A stretch of DNA of 7,088 nucleotides. Origin: Chloroflexi bacterium RBG_16_72_14. Its GTDB lineage: Bacteria; Chloroflexota; Limnocylindria; Limnocylindrales; CSP1-4. The notes under the pieces were generated by a model, which did not search any database, was not told where the DNA came from, and saw nothing but the letters and a program-made list of their open reading frames with translations. A program made the position numbers and the translations under genes. Positions 1 through 5,649 of the stretch are shown here, piece by piece (within the stretch, counting starts at the first letter, position 1; each line of letters begins with the position of its first letter). Where the stretch lies: the NCBI GenBank assembly GCA_001797035.1, contig MGOE01000071.1:27698-34785 (forward strand). Reading direction: 5' to 3'.

Positions 1-819
1 GGCCGGGTCCGCGCCGATGCAGGGCAGCTGGACCAGATCCTGGTCAACCTCGTGGTCAACGCCCGGGACGCGATGCCGGACGGTGGCCGGGTCACGATCG
101 AGACCGGCAACGTCACGTTCGATCTCGGCTACGCGATCGAGCACTTCGACGTCACGCCGGGCCCGTTCGTCATGCTGGCGGTCAGCGACACGGGCCAGGG
201 CATGGACCGCGAGACGCGCGAGCACGTGTTCGAGCCGTTCTTCACGACCAAGGAGCTCGGCCGGGGCACGGGTCTCGGGCTGGCCACGATCTACGGCATC
301 GTCAAGCAGGCTGGCGGCCACATCTGGCTGTACTCGGAGCCGGGGCGCGGCACCACCTTCAAGCTGTACTTCCCGCGGGTCGACGAGCCGGTCGCTGAAG
401 CGGCGGACAGCGGCGGGCCGCGCGAGGTTGCCCGGCGGGGCACGGTCCTCGTGGTCGAGGACGAGCCCGCGGTCCGCGACATGACGCGCCAGGTGCTCCG
501 CCGCGCCGGCTGGAACGTGATCGAGGTGGCCGGCGGCGCCGACGCGTGGGGAATGATCGAGGCGATGCTCCAGCCCTTCGACGCGCTGGTCACGGACGTC
601 GTCATGCCGGGGCTGTCGGGGATCGAGCTGGCCGAGCGCGTGCTCGACCGGTACCCCGGGATCCGGGTGGCACTGCTGTCGGGGTACACGGCGGAGACGC
701 TGGACCTCGAGCGCGTCCTCGCGCGTGGCGCGGCGTTCGTGGCCAAGCCCGTCTCGTCGCGCGACCTGCTGGCCGCGATCGAGCTCGGGGCGGCTCGTCC
801 CGCGGGGCCATCCGCCTGA
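1..819 (+). CDS. Hybrid sensor histidine kinase, C-terminal part (HATPase + receiver), 5' truncated
   Basis: The reading frame is open from base 1, so the gene begins upstream of the window; 272 residues are visible. The protein would autophosphorylate on a histidine (in the missing part) and relay phosphate to its own receiver domain. Visible ATPase motifs: N box NARDAMP from about residue 20, G1 box DTGQGM (63-68), F box FEPFF (77-81), G2 box GTGLGLA (89-95). After a linker of about 35 residues a receiver domain follows (about 148-264), with the acidic pair E153/D154, phosphoacceptor D199 in TDVVMP, S227 and K249, so all residues needed for phosphorylation are present. The protein ends 8 residues after the receiver, with no output domain. 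This HATPase-REC layout is typical of PAS-containing hybrid kinases, but the sensor, DHp domain and any membrane segments are outside the window, so the signal is unknown. It converges with cbs across 55 bases (820-874), where I see no convincing terminator. Confidence 0.95.
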   Translation, partial: GRVRADAGQLDQILVNLVVNARDAMPDGGRVTIETGNVTFDLGYAIEHFDVTPGPFVMLAVSDTGQGMDRETREHVFEPFFTTKELGRGTGLGLATIYGIVKQAGGHIWLYSEPGRGTTFKLYFPRVDEPVAEAADSGGPREVARRGTVLVVEDEPAVRDMTRQVLRRAGWNVIEVAGGADAWGMIEAMLQPFDALVTDVVMPGLSGIELAERVLDRYPGIRVALLSGYTAETLDLERVLARGAAFVAKPVSSRDLLAAIELGAARPAGPSA

Positions 820-874
820 CCTGCGCGCAATCGGGCCTGCCCCGTGCGCCGTCGGCCGAGCCAGCGACCCCGCG

Positions 875-2290
875 TCAGCGGGAGTGCGCGAGGTACTCGA
901 GGAGGTCCAGCTTGGTGACGACCCCCGCCGGTCGCCGGCCCCTGATGGCGAGCAGCGCCGGGGCGCCGGACGAGAGCAGCGCGAACGCCTGGTCCACCGA
1001 CGCCGTGACATCGAGGGTCGGCAACGGCCGGTCCATGACCTCGCCGACCGTCCGCTCGACGACCTCGGGGTTGCGGTAGGTGCGCTCGAGCAGGCCCTTC
1101 TCGCTCACGGAGCCCACGATCCCCTCGAGGGCGTCGCCGTCGGCCTGCTCTGACACGGGAAGCTGGCTGATCCCGTACAGCTGGAGCAGGTCGATCGCCG
1201 CGCCCACGCGGTCCGTCGTCCGCGCGAGCACCACGTCCGGGATGTCCGGCCCGTGGTGGCGGGCGCCGATCAGCTCCGCCACCCGCACGACCGCCCCGGT
1301 CGTCGCGAGCAGCCCGTTGGCCCGCATCCACTCGTCGTTGTAGAGCTTGGACAGGTAGTTGCGCCCGCCGTCCGGGAGGACCACGACGATGACCGCCTCG
1401 GCCGCCGTGGCGGGCTCGTCGCGCATCAGCCGCTCCGCCTCGTCGAGCGCGGCCAGCATCGCCGTCCCGCACGATTCGCCGGCCAGGATCCCCTCCTCGC
1501 GCGTGATCCGGCGGGCCATCGCGAATGCGTCGCGGTCCGACACGCGGACCCAACGGTCCACGATCGCCGGGTCGTAAGTGCCCGGGAAGAAGTCCTCGCC
1601 CACCCCCTCGGTCAGGTAGGGGCGCGCGGTGTCGCCGGACAGGACGCTGCCCTCGGGATCGGCGCCGATCACCCGGATCCCCGGGTTCCTTGCCTTGAGG
1701 AAGTGGGCGATTCCGGAGATCGTGCCGCCCGTGCCGACGGACGCGACGAGGTGCGTGATCCGTCCCTCGGTCTGGGCCCAGATCTCGGGACCCGTCGTCG
1801 CCTCGTGGGCGGCCGGGTTCTCCATGTTCCAGTACTGGTCGGGCTTGAACGCGCCCGGGATGTCGCGGGCCAGCCGTGCCGCGACCGAGTAGTAGCTCTC
1901 CGGCGACTCGGGGGCGACGTTGGTCGGGCACAGGACGACCTCGGCGCCGTACGCGCGGAGGAGGGCCTGCTTCTCGGCCGACTGCTTGTCCGCCATGACG
2001 AAGATGCAGCGATAGCCCTTGAGCGCCGCGGCGATGGCAAGGCCGTGCCCGGTGTTGCCCGACGTGGGCTCGATGATGGTCCCGCCGGGGCGCAGGAGGC
2101 CCGCCCGCTCGGCGGCCTCGATCATGGGCAGCCCGATCCGGTCCTTGACCGAACCGCCCGGGTTGAGCATCTCGAGCTTGGCGAGCAGGAGCGGCTGCCG
2201 GTCCGCCGGGCCGAGGTCGCGGGTGAGCCGCGAGATCCGGACCAGCGGCGTGTTGCCGACCAGGTCGACGATCGATTCGGCGTACTGCAT
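875..2290 (-). CDS. cbs: Cystathionine beta-synthase with C-terminal CBS-domain pair
   Basis: A 471-residue PLP enzyme of fold type II that should condense serine (or activated serine) with homocysteine to cystathionine in reverse transsulfuration; some relatives act as cysteine synthases. Residues 1-325 form the catalytic domain: NPGGSVKD with PLP lysine K49, the substrate-binding loop SGNTG (77-81), and the phosphate-binding loop GTGGT (186-190). EGVGEDF (228-234) and LPDGGRNY (305-312) favour true cystathionine beta-synthases over CysK/CysM. Residues about 350-405 and 415-470 form two CBS domains, the usual regulatory module that binds adenosyl ligands. Length fits bacterial CBS enzymes with this tail (for example mycobacterial Rv1077, from memory). 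Where, as I recall it, the human enzyme has Ser349 near the PLP ring, this protein appears to have glycine (G308), as I believe other bacterial members do. ATG at 2290 opens the protein directly with the family's N-terminus (VGNTPLVRI at 11-19). No Shine-Dalgarno is visible, but a -10-like box lies 8 nt upstream. No cystathionine gamma-lyase gene is adjacent. Confidence 0.93.
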   Translation of the reverse strand: MQYAESIVDLVGNTPLVRISRLTRDLGPADRQPLLLAKLEMLNPGGSVKDRIGLPMIEAAERAGLLRPGGTIIEPTSGNTGHGLAIAAALKGYRCIFVMADKQSAEKQALLRAYGAEVVLCPTNVAPESPESYYSVAARLARDIPGAFKPDQYWNMENPAAHEATTGPEIWAQTEGRITHLVASVGTGGTISGIAHFLKARNPGIRVIGADPEGSVLSGDTARPYLTEGVGEDFFPGTYDPAIVDRWVRVSDRDAFAMARRITREEGILAGESCGTAMLAALDEAERLMRDEPATAAEAVIVVVLPDGGRNYLSKLYNDEWMRANGLLATTGAVVRVAELIGARHHGPDIPDVVLARTTDRVGAAIDLLQLYGISQLPVSEQADGDALEGIVGSVSEKGLLERTYRNPEVVERTVGEVMDRPLPTLDVTASVDQAFALLSSGAPALLAIRGRRPAGVVTKLDLLEYLAHSR

Positions 2291-2298
2291 GGGCGCCG

Positions 2299-2304
2299 AG
2301 GATA
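2299..2304 (-). promoter_or_regulatory. Candidate -10 box of a leaderless cbs promoter
   Basis: On the minus strand TATCCT lies exactly 8 nt before the cbs ATG, matching TAnnnT -10 elements. Transcription would begin at or next to the start codon, which fits the absence of a Shine-Dalgarno sequence. No -35 element is recognisable. The 11-nt string GTATCCTCGGC is repeated at the same distance from the ATG at 5271. Confidence 0.5.
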
Positions 2305-2337
2305 CCCCGCGGCCAGCCCCGCGTCGTCGCCGCGGGG
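2305..2337 (-). terminator. GC hairpin between the acyltransferase stop and the cbs promoter
   Basis: Perfect 8-bp arms, CCCCGCGG (2305-2312) and CCGCGGGG (2330-2337), flank a 17-nt loop. The structure begins directly after the stop codon of the upstream acyltransferase and ends at the cbs -10 box. It could end or stabilise the lgt-acyltransferase transcript. There is no T-tract after it, so it is not a canonical intrinsic terminator; an operator role near the cbs promoter is an alternative. Self-complementary GC runs also arise readily by chance in DNA of this composition. Confidence 0.35.
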
Positions 2338-3159
2338 TCAGCGGAACAGCCGGGTCAGCCTGATCCCGCGCTTCCGCGCGCCGGGCCGCGGCTCCGCGGC
2401 GAGGTGGGCGGCGGCGACCGCGTCGGCCGTGTGCGCGCGGAAGCCGGTCGCGACCCGGTGCGCCGCGTCGCGCTCATCGTGACTGCCGGGGACGGGGAGC
2501 GAGGCGTCCGCGGCGATCCCGGCCAGGTCGCGGGCCGTGACTGGGGGCAGGATCCGGACCACGAGGCGCCGGCCCAGGAACAGCTCGTGGTTGCCGCCGA
2601 TGACGATCGGGACGATCGTGGCATCGGAGCGAAGGCCCACGTAGCCGAGGCCGGCCGCGACCTCGCGGGCCTTCCCGACCGTCGCCGGCGTCCCGTACTC
2701 CGGGAACAGGCAGAACACCGCGCCGCCGCGCAGCACCTCGGCGGCGGCGGCGAGGTGGACCGCGAATGACCGCGGGCCGCCGTGCGACGGAATCGGCAGG
2801 ATGCCGCCCACGCGGCGGACGACCCAGCGCCGGAACGGCGAGCGCGCCATCGTCCGCGCGTCGCCGAAGAACACGAGCCGCGGCTCAACCGGCAGCACGA
2901 CCCACAACAGGAACGGGTCGATCCAGGTGCGGTGGGGCAGGCCCGCCGCGATCCAGCCACCCGCGGGCTTGCCCGAGGCGGTGCGCGGCAGGTGCTCCGC
3001 GCCCTCGACCACGACCCGGAACCCGAGGCACGCCGCGATGACCCGCCACACGACGCGGAGGGCCCGGTAGGCGAGCCCCGCCCGCGGCGACCCCGTCCCG
3101 ACGAGCCCCGCCGGCAGCTCCGGGATGCCCGGCGGGTCCGGTTCAGGCGCCCGGGGCAT
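2338..3159 (-). CDS. PlsC-family 1-acyl-glycerol-3-phosphate acyltransferase-like protein (second tandem copy)
   Basis: A 273-residue member of the lysophospholipid acyltransferase family (glycerophospholipid synthesis at the inner face of the membrane). The catalytic HX4D motif is H76-R-T-W-I-D81, followed by DPFLL. The block III region reads FPEYGT (152-157), an extra residue compared with the usual FPEGT; the block IV-like segment is VPIVIGG (183-189). A moderately hydrophobic stretch at about 30-52 may be a membrane-associated helix. The frame is open further upstream, but only the ATG at 3159 gives a protein starting just before the conserved domain; translation beyond it would read arginine/serine-rich antisense of the preceding gene. 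The start lies inside the last codons of the preceding acyltransferase gene (17-bp overlap, 3143-3159), implying translational coupling. A weak GAGG lies 3 nt upstream. The C-terminal 25 residues are basic (RKR..RLTRLFR). The acyl donor and acceptor cannot be told from sequence; other PlsC-superfamily roles, such as lipid remodelling or acylation of a different polyol, are possible. Confidence 0.88.
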   Translation of the reverse strand: MPRAPEPDPPGIPELPAGLVGTGSPRAGLAYRALRVVWRVIAACLGFRVVVEGAEHLPRTASGKPAGGWIAAGLPHRTWIDPFLLWVVLPVEPRLVFFGDARTMARSPFRRWVVRRVGGILPIPSHGGPRSFAVHLAAAAEVLRGGAVFCLFPEYGTPATVGKAREVAAGLGYVGLRSDATIVPIVIGGNHELFLGRRLVVRILPPVTARDLAGIAADASLPVPGSHDERDAAHRVATGFRAHTADAVAAAHLAAEPRPGARKRGIRLTRLFR

Positions 3160-4216
3160 CAGCCTCGTCCCCAGGCTCGCGGTCCAGCCGGCCCGGGCGC
3201 AGGAACAGCCACGTGAGCCGACGGCGCAGGCGGCGCGGCCGGTCGGGCGGGTCAACGGTGCCGGGGTGGAGCTCGTGGACGACCGGGCCCAGCAACTCCT
3301 CGAACCGCGTCGTGACCCGGCGGGCGAGGTCCAGCTCCTCGCGCGACCCGGCCGGCGGCAGGACCCCGTTCCAGGCGTCCCCCAGCAGCTCACGGGCGCT
3401 CGTCGGCGGCAGGACCCGCGAGGCCATCCGCCGGCCCACGTACAGCTCCTCGGTGCCGGCCATCGCCAGCAGCACGATCGGCGCACCCGTGCGCAGCGCG
3501 ATCAGCGCCGCGCCATGGCGGAACGGCCCGATCCGCCCGGGCGGCCCGCTGACGGTCCCCTCGGGCATCTGGACGAAGACGCCGCCGTTGCGCATGACCG
3601 CGGCGGCGGACGCCACGTGCTGATCCACGCCCACGCCTCCCCGCCACACCGGCAGCAGGCCGCCGAGGCGGTGGACCAGCACCTCGCGCCAGCGGGCGGT
3701 GAACGTGGACGGGGCGCTGCCCAGGAACCACGCCCGGGGTTCGAGCGGCAGGGCATGGATCGCCACGAACGGGTCCATCCACCCCCGGTGCGCCGCCGCG
3801 ATCAGGAAGTAGCCGCCGGTCCGCGGCAGGTGCTCCTGCCCCGACGTGTCGATGCGGAACCGGAACACGACGAACAGCAGGAACCGGGCCGCCAGCCGGA
3901 TCGAACGGTAGAGCAGCGAGGCGCGGGCCTCGGGCTCGCGGCCCAGCCAGGCGAGCCCCTCCCGCGCCTCCCCGCGGGCGGCGGCAAGCGCCTCCGGGGA
4001 GACCCTGGCCGGCGGCGGCCGGCGGCGCCTCGCCCCGGCCGTGGCGGTGGTCGTGGGCCGCGGATCCCCGGCCGCGACGCGGGCGGCCGGAAGCGACGGC
4101 TCGTCAGTCGGCGTCTCCGCCCCCATCGTCCCCGTCATGGCCGTCGCCGCCTCCGTCGCTCCCGTCATCGCCGTCGCCGCCTCCATCGTCCCCGTCATCG
4201 CCGGCTCCGGTGCCAT
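3143..4216 (-). CDS. PlsC-family acyltransferase with repetitive N-terminal extension (first tandem copy)
   Basis: A 357-residue protein. Residues about 97-320 form a lysophospholipid acyltransferase domain: catalytic H143-R-G-W-M-D148 (HX4D), a block III-like MPEGT (217-221, methionine replacing the usual phenylalanine), and the later segment APIVLLAMAG (245-254). A hydrophobic stretch at about 107-120 probably associates with the membrane. It is a diverged paralogue of the next gene, sharing EHLPRT, the HR.W.DPF core, EPR..F and an LPP.(T/S)AR segment at similar spacings. Residues 1-95 are an unusual low-complexity extension: an MTG(T/A)xEAATA-like decapeptide occurs three times, then a Pro/Thr/Arg-rich linker. 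The ATG at 4216 is preferred because GGAGG lies 5 nt before it. That places the first 113 bp inside the lgt gene in another frame. A later start at 4126 (Met31), with a weaker GGGGA upstream, would still overlap lgt by 23 bp and would remove most of the repeat. The C-terminus is arginine-rich. Substrate is unknown; the lgt neighbour suggests membrane lipid metabolism. Confidence 0.85.
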   Translation of the reverse strand: MAPEPAMTGTMEAATAMTGATEAATAMTGTMGAETPTDEPSLPAARVAAGDPRPTTTATAGARRRRPPPARVSPEALAAARGEAREGLAWLGREPEARASLLYRSIRLAARFLLFVVFRFRIDTSGQEHLPRTGGYFLIAAAHRGWMDPFVAIHALPLEPRAWFLGSAPSTFTARWREVLVHRLGGLLPVWRGGVGVDQHVASAAAVMRNGGVFVQMPEGTVSGPPGRIGPFRHGAALIALRTGAPIVLLAMAGTEELYVGRRMASRVLPPTSARELLGDAWNGVLPPAGSREELDLARRVTTRFEELLGPVVHELHPGTVDPPDRPRRLRRRLTWLFLRPGRLDREPGDEADAPGA

Positions 4217-5201
4217 CGGTCCCTCCGTCGCCGCCCTCGGCCATGTCGTCGCTCAGCCGGCGCTGGCCGGGCTCGTCGGGCTCGTCGACCTCGATCCACT
4301 CCCCGTCCTCGTCAGCCGAGGCCGGCGGGGCGTCGCCCCATCGGTCCGCGTCGGCCGCGCCCGGCCGGTGCCGGTACGCGAGCGCGAGCAGCGACCCCAC
4401 GATCACCACCGACGACACGACGATCGCCGTCGGCACCCCGAAGAACGTCCAGTTCCCGGTGCGCAGCGTCTCGAGCCCGAGCCGGACCACCGCGTACCAG
4501 ACCATGAACATGAGCCACAGGTCGCCCGGCCGCATGTGCCGTCCGTACCGACGCGCGATCCACAGGAGCGTGACAGCCCCCAGCAGCCCGCTCAGCGATT
4601 CGTACAGGAACAGCGGGTGGAACCCGGTCGTCGCCAGCGGCGACGTGTCGCACGGGTAGTCCGCGACGCGGTGGGCGCAGTCGATGGCGATGCCCCACGG
4701 CAGGTCGGTTGGCGGGCCGTACAGCTCCTGGTTGAAGAAGTTGCCCCAGCGCCCGATCGCCTGCATCACGAAGATGCCGGGCGCGACGACGTCCGCCCAG
4801 CGCCAGAACGACTGCTTCCAGCGGCGGGTCAGGTACCACGCGGCGACCGTGCCGGTGAGGATCCCTCCGTACACGCCGAGGCCCGTGTACGGCGGCAGGA
4901 CGATCTTGAGCCAGTCGTCCTGGTAGAGCTGCCACTGGTCGATGACGTGGTACAGCCGGCCGCCGACCAGCGCCGCGAGCGCGACGATGATGATCCCGTT
5001 GTCGACGAGGCTCGCGTCCAGGCCGCGCCGGCGCGCCTCGCGGGTGATGACGGCGTAGCTGGCCGCGAGGCCCACCGCGTACGCGATGCCGTACCAGAAG
5101 ACCGGGATCGGCCCGAGCTGGAAGAGGATCGGGTCGGGGGTGACGGCGATCAGCGCAAGGACCGGCGCGAGCGCCGCGAGGGGAAGGGTCGAAGCGGACA
5201 T
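4104..5201 (-). CDS. lgt: Prolipoprotein diacylglyceryl transferase (Lgt) with Asp/Gly-repeat C-terminal tail
   Basis: Lgt is an integral membrane enzyme that transfers diacylglycerol from phosphatidylglycerol to the lipobox cysteine of prolipoproteins, the first step of lipoprotein maturation. The 365-residue protein has about seven membrane segments (roughly 34-53, 69-84, 108-124, 135-150, 198-216, 226-241, 257-276). The Lgt signature GRWGNFFNQE lies at 150-159, giving R151, N154 and E159 (E. coli R143, N146, E151). Y236 and R240 match E. coli Y235 and R239. At the position of E. coli H103 this protein has Y111 (GVYGG). After the last helix an acidic tail of about 85 residues ends in three decapeptides of the type GDGxDGxDGG; a cytoplasmic tail is expected. 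The frame extends to an ATG at 5276, but the start at 5201 is chosen: it gives a normal N-terminus and has a -10-like box 9 nt upstream. It heads a probable operon with the two acyltransferases and overlaps the first by 113 bp. Confidence 0.95.
   Translation of the reverse strand: MSASTLPLAALAPVLALIAVTPDPILFQLGPIPVFWYGIAYAVGLAASYAVITREARRRGLDASLVDNGIIIVALAALVGGRLYHVIDQWQLYQDDWLKIVLPPYTGLGVYGGILTGTVAAWYLTRRWKQSFWRWADVVAPGIFVMQAIGRWGNFFNQELYGPPTDLPWGIAIDCAHRVADYPCDTSPLATTGFHPLFLYESLSGLLGAVTLLWIARRYGRHMRPGDLWLMFMVWYAVVRLGLETLRTGNWTFFGVPTAIVVSSVVIVGSLLALAYRHRPGAADADRWGDAPPASADEDGEWIEVDEPDEPGQRRLSDDMAEGGDGGTDGTGAGDDGDDGGGDGDDGSDGGGDGHDGDDGGGDAD
4121..4210. repeat. Three imperfect 30-bp tandem units in a dual-coding overlap
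   Basis: Units at 4121-4150, 4151-4180 and 4181-4210 match each other at about 24-25 of 30 positions, sharing the core CCCGTCAT(C/G)GCCG. A weaker fourth unit may follow from 4211. Because 30 is a multiple of three, each reading frame yields a decapeptide repeat: GDGxDGxDGG in the Lgt tail and MTG(T/A)xEAATA-like in the acyltransferase N-terminus, both on the minus strand. Confidence 0.8.
4222..4226 (-). promoter_or_regulatory. Shine-Dalgarno deciding the first acyltransferase start
   Basis: GGAGG on the minus strand lies 5 nt before the ATG at 4216, inside lgt coding sequence. It is the clearest ribosome binding site in the window and supports the long form of the acyltransferase, although high GC makes purine-rich matches less decisive. 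Confidence 0.5.
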
Positions 5202-5210
5202 GTGCGGGGG

Positions 5211-5216
5211 AGTGTA
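5211..5216 (-). promoter_or_regulatory. Candidate -10 box of a leaderless lgt promoter
   Basis: TACACT (TAnnnT) on the minus strand lies 9 nt before the lgt ATG, with no Shine-Dalgarno between them, consistent with transcription starting near the ATG. No clear -35 box is visible. It lies back-to-back with the + strand -10 box at 5257 in the 69-bp divergent gap (5202-5270). Confidence 0.4.
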
Positions 5217-5256
5217 GGGCCACCAACCGCCGGGCGCGGGCCGGGGCGGTGTCGAG

Positions 5257-5262
5257 TATCCT
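5257..5262 (+). promoter_or_regulatory. Candidate -10 box of a leaderless promoter for the leader ORF and small membrane protein
   Basis: TATCCT lies exactly 8 nt before the ATG at 5271. The containing 11-mer GTATCCTCGGC is identical to that before cbs, at the same distance from its ATG. No -35 element is recognisable. Confidence 0.5.
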
Positions 5263-5270
5263 CGGCCGCG

Positions 5271-5324
5271 ATGCACGCCCGGCTTCCATCCGTCTCCAAC
5301 CGACGTCCCGGGGCGCCCCGGTGA
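5271..5324 (+). CDS. Possible 17-codon leaderless leader ORF
   Basis: ATG at 5271 opens a short frame encoding MHARLPSVSNRRPGAPR and ending in TGA at 5322-5324. It is supported only by position: its ATG is where a leaderless transcript from the 5257 -10 box would start, and its stop overlaps the GTG start of the downstream membrane protein as GTGA. The peptide has four arginines, is not hydrophobic, and matches no family I recognise. It may serve only to deliver ribosomes to the downstream start, or it may be chance. Confidence 0.35.
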   Translation: MHARLPSVSNRRPGAPR

Positions 5325-5614
5325 TCGCCGAGTTCAACTGGTGGCTGCTGATCCTGGGCATCCTCGTCGGGGCGGTGCTCACCTGGCTCGTGCTCGTGGA
5401 ATCGAACCGGCGCGACCAGGAGCAGGCCGCGGAGGAGCTGGCGGCCGAGGCCGGCTGGATCGCCCGTTCGCTCGGCCGGCCGCAGGTGGACGCGGAGGTC
5501 GCGGAGGAGGTCCTCCGGGCCCACCGCCGCTACCTGGGCTTCCCACCCCCGGACGCGCTGGTCGACCCGGCGGAGCTGGTCCCGCTGGCCGGACCGCCCG
5601 ATCCGACGACCTGA
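5321..5614 (+). CDS. Small single-pass membrane protein of unknown function
   Basis: A 97-residue protein that I do not recognise. Residues 7-26 form one strong hydrophobic helix, beginning just after NWW and ending before ESNRRDQE. The RR directly after the helix predicts an N-out, C-in orientation. Residues about 31-72 are charged and Ala/Glu-rich, probably helical, perhaps a short coiled coil (QEQAAEELAAEAGW). The end is proline-rich and acidic. GTG at 5321 is chosen because it puts the membrane helix at the N-terminus and overlaps the upstream leader stop (GTGA). The frame continues upstream to a GTG at 5249, but that form would run through the candidate -10 box. No Shine-Dalgarno precedes 5321, so reinitiation or coupling from the leader ORF is likely. 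It is divergent from lgt and converges with the anti-sigma gene, 35 bases from its end. Confidence 0.72.
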   Translation: MIAEFNWWLLILGILVGAVLTWLVLVESNRRDQEQAAEELAAEAGWIARSLGRPQVDAEVAEEVLRAHRRYLGFPPPDALVDPAELVPLAGPPDPTT

Positions 5615-5649
5615 ACGGGTCGTGACGGCCTGAGCCGGATCGCGGCCCG

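Noticed and set aside
869..882. 5-bp hairpin around the cbs stop codon as a terminator between the convergent genes
   Set aside because: The stem is only CCCGC/GCGGG with a 4-nt loop and no T-tract, too weak to call.
291..1931. 546-codon open frame on the minus strand across the kinase end and cbs
   Set aside because: It is low-complexity Arg/Gly/Pro-rich translation in a shifted frame of cbs and antisense to the kinase, both of which show clear domains. It is a high-GC artefact.
3160..3486. 109-codon N-terminal extension of the second acyltransferase
   Set aside because: It reads out of frame through the preceding acyltransferase and gives Arg/Ser/Cys-rich sequence; the ATG at 3159 gives a normal family length.
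4121..4210. CRISPR-like array
   Set aside because: The units are contiguous, imperfect and without unique spacers, and they lie in coding sequence, so this is a coding tandem repeat.
3125..4507. 460-codon plus-strand open frame opposite the acyltransferases
   Set aside because: Arg/Pro/Gln-rich with no domain pattern, antisense to two recognisable acyltransferases. The neighbouring 1253-2482 and 4041-5324 plus-strand frames are rejected for the same reason, except the last 17 codons of the latter, considered as a leader ORF.
5202..5276. 25-codon N-terminal extension of Lgt from an ATG at 5276
   Set aside because: Pro-rich and unlike Lgt N-termini; it would also cover the divergent promoter gap and the candidate lgt -10 box.
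5249..5320. Upstream GTG start at 5249 for the small membrane protein
   Set aside because: It would translate through the candidate -10 box and add a non-conserved-looking basic segment before the membrane helix.
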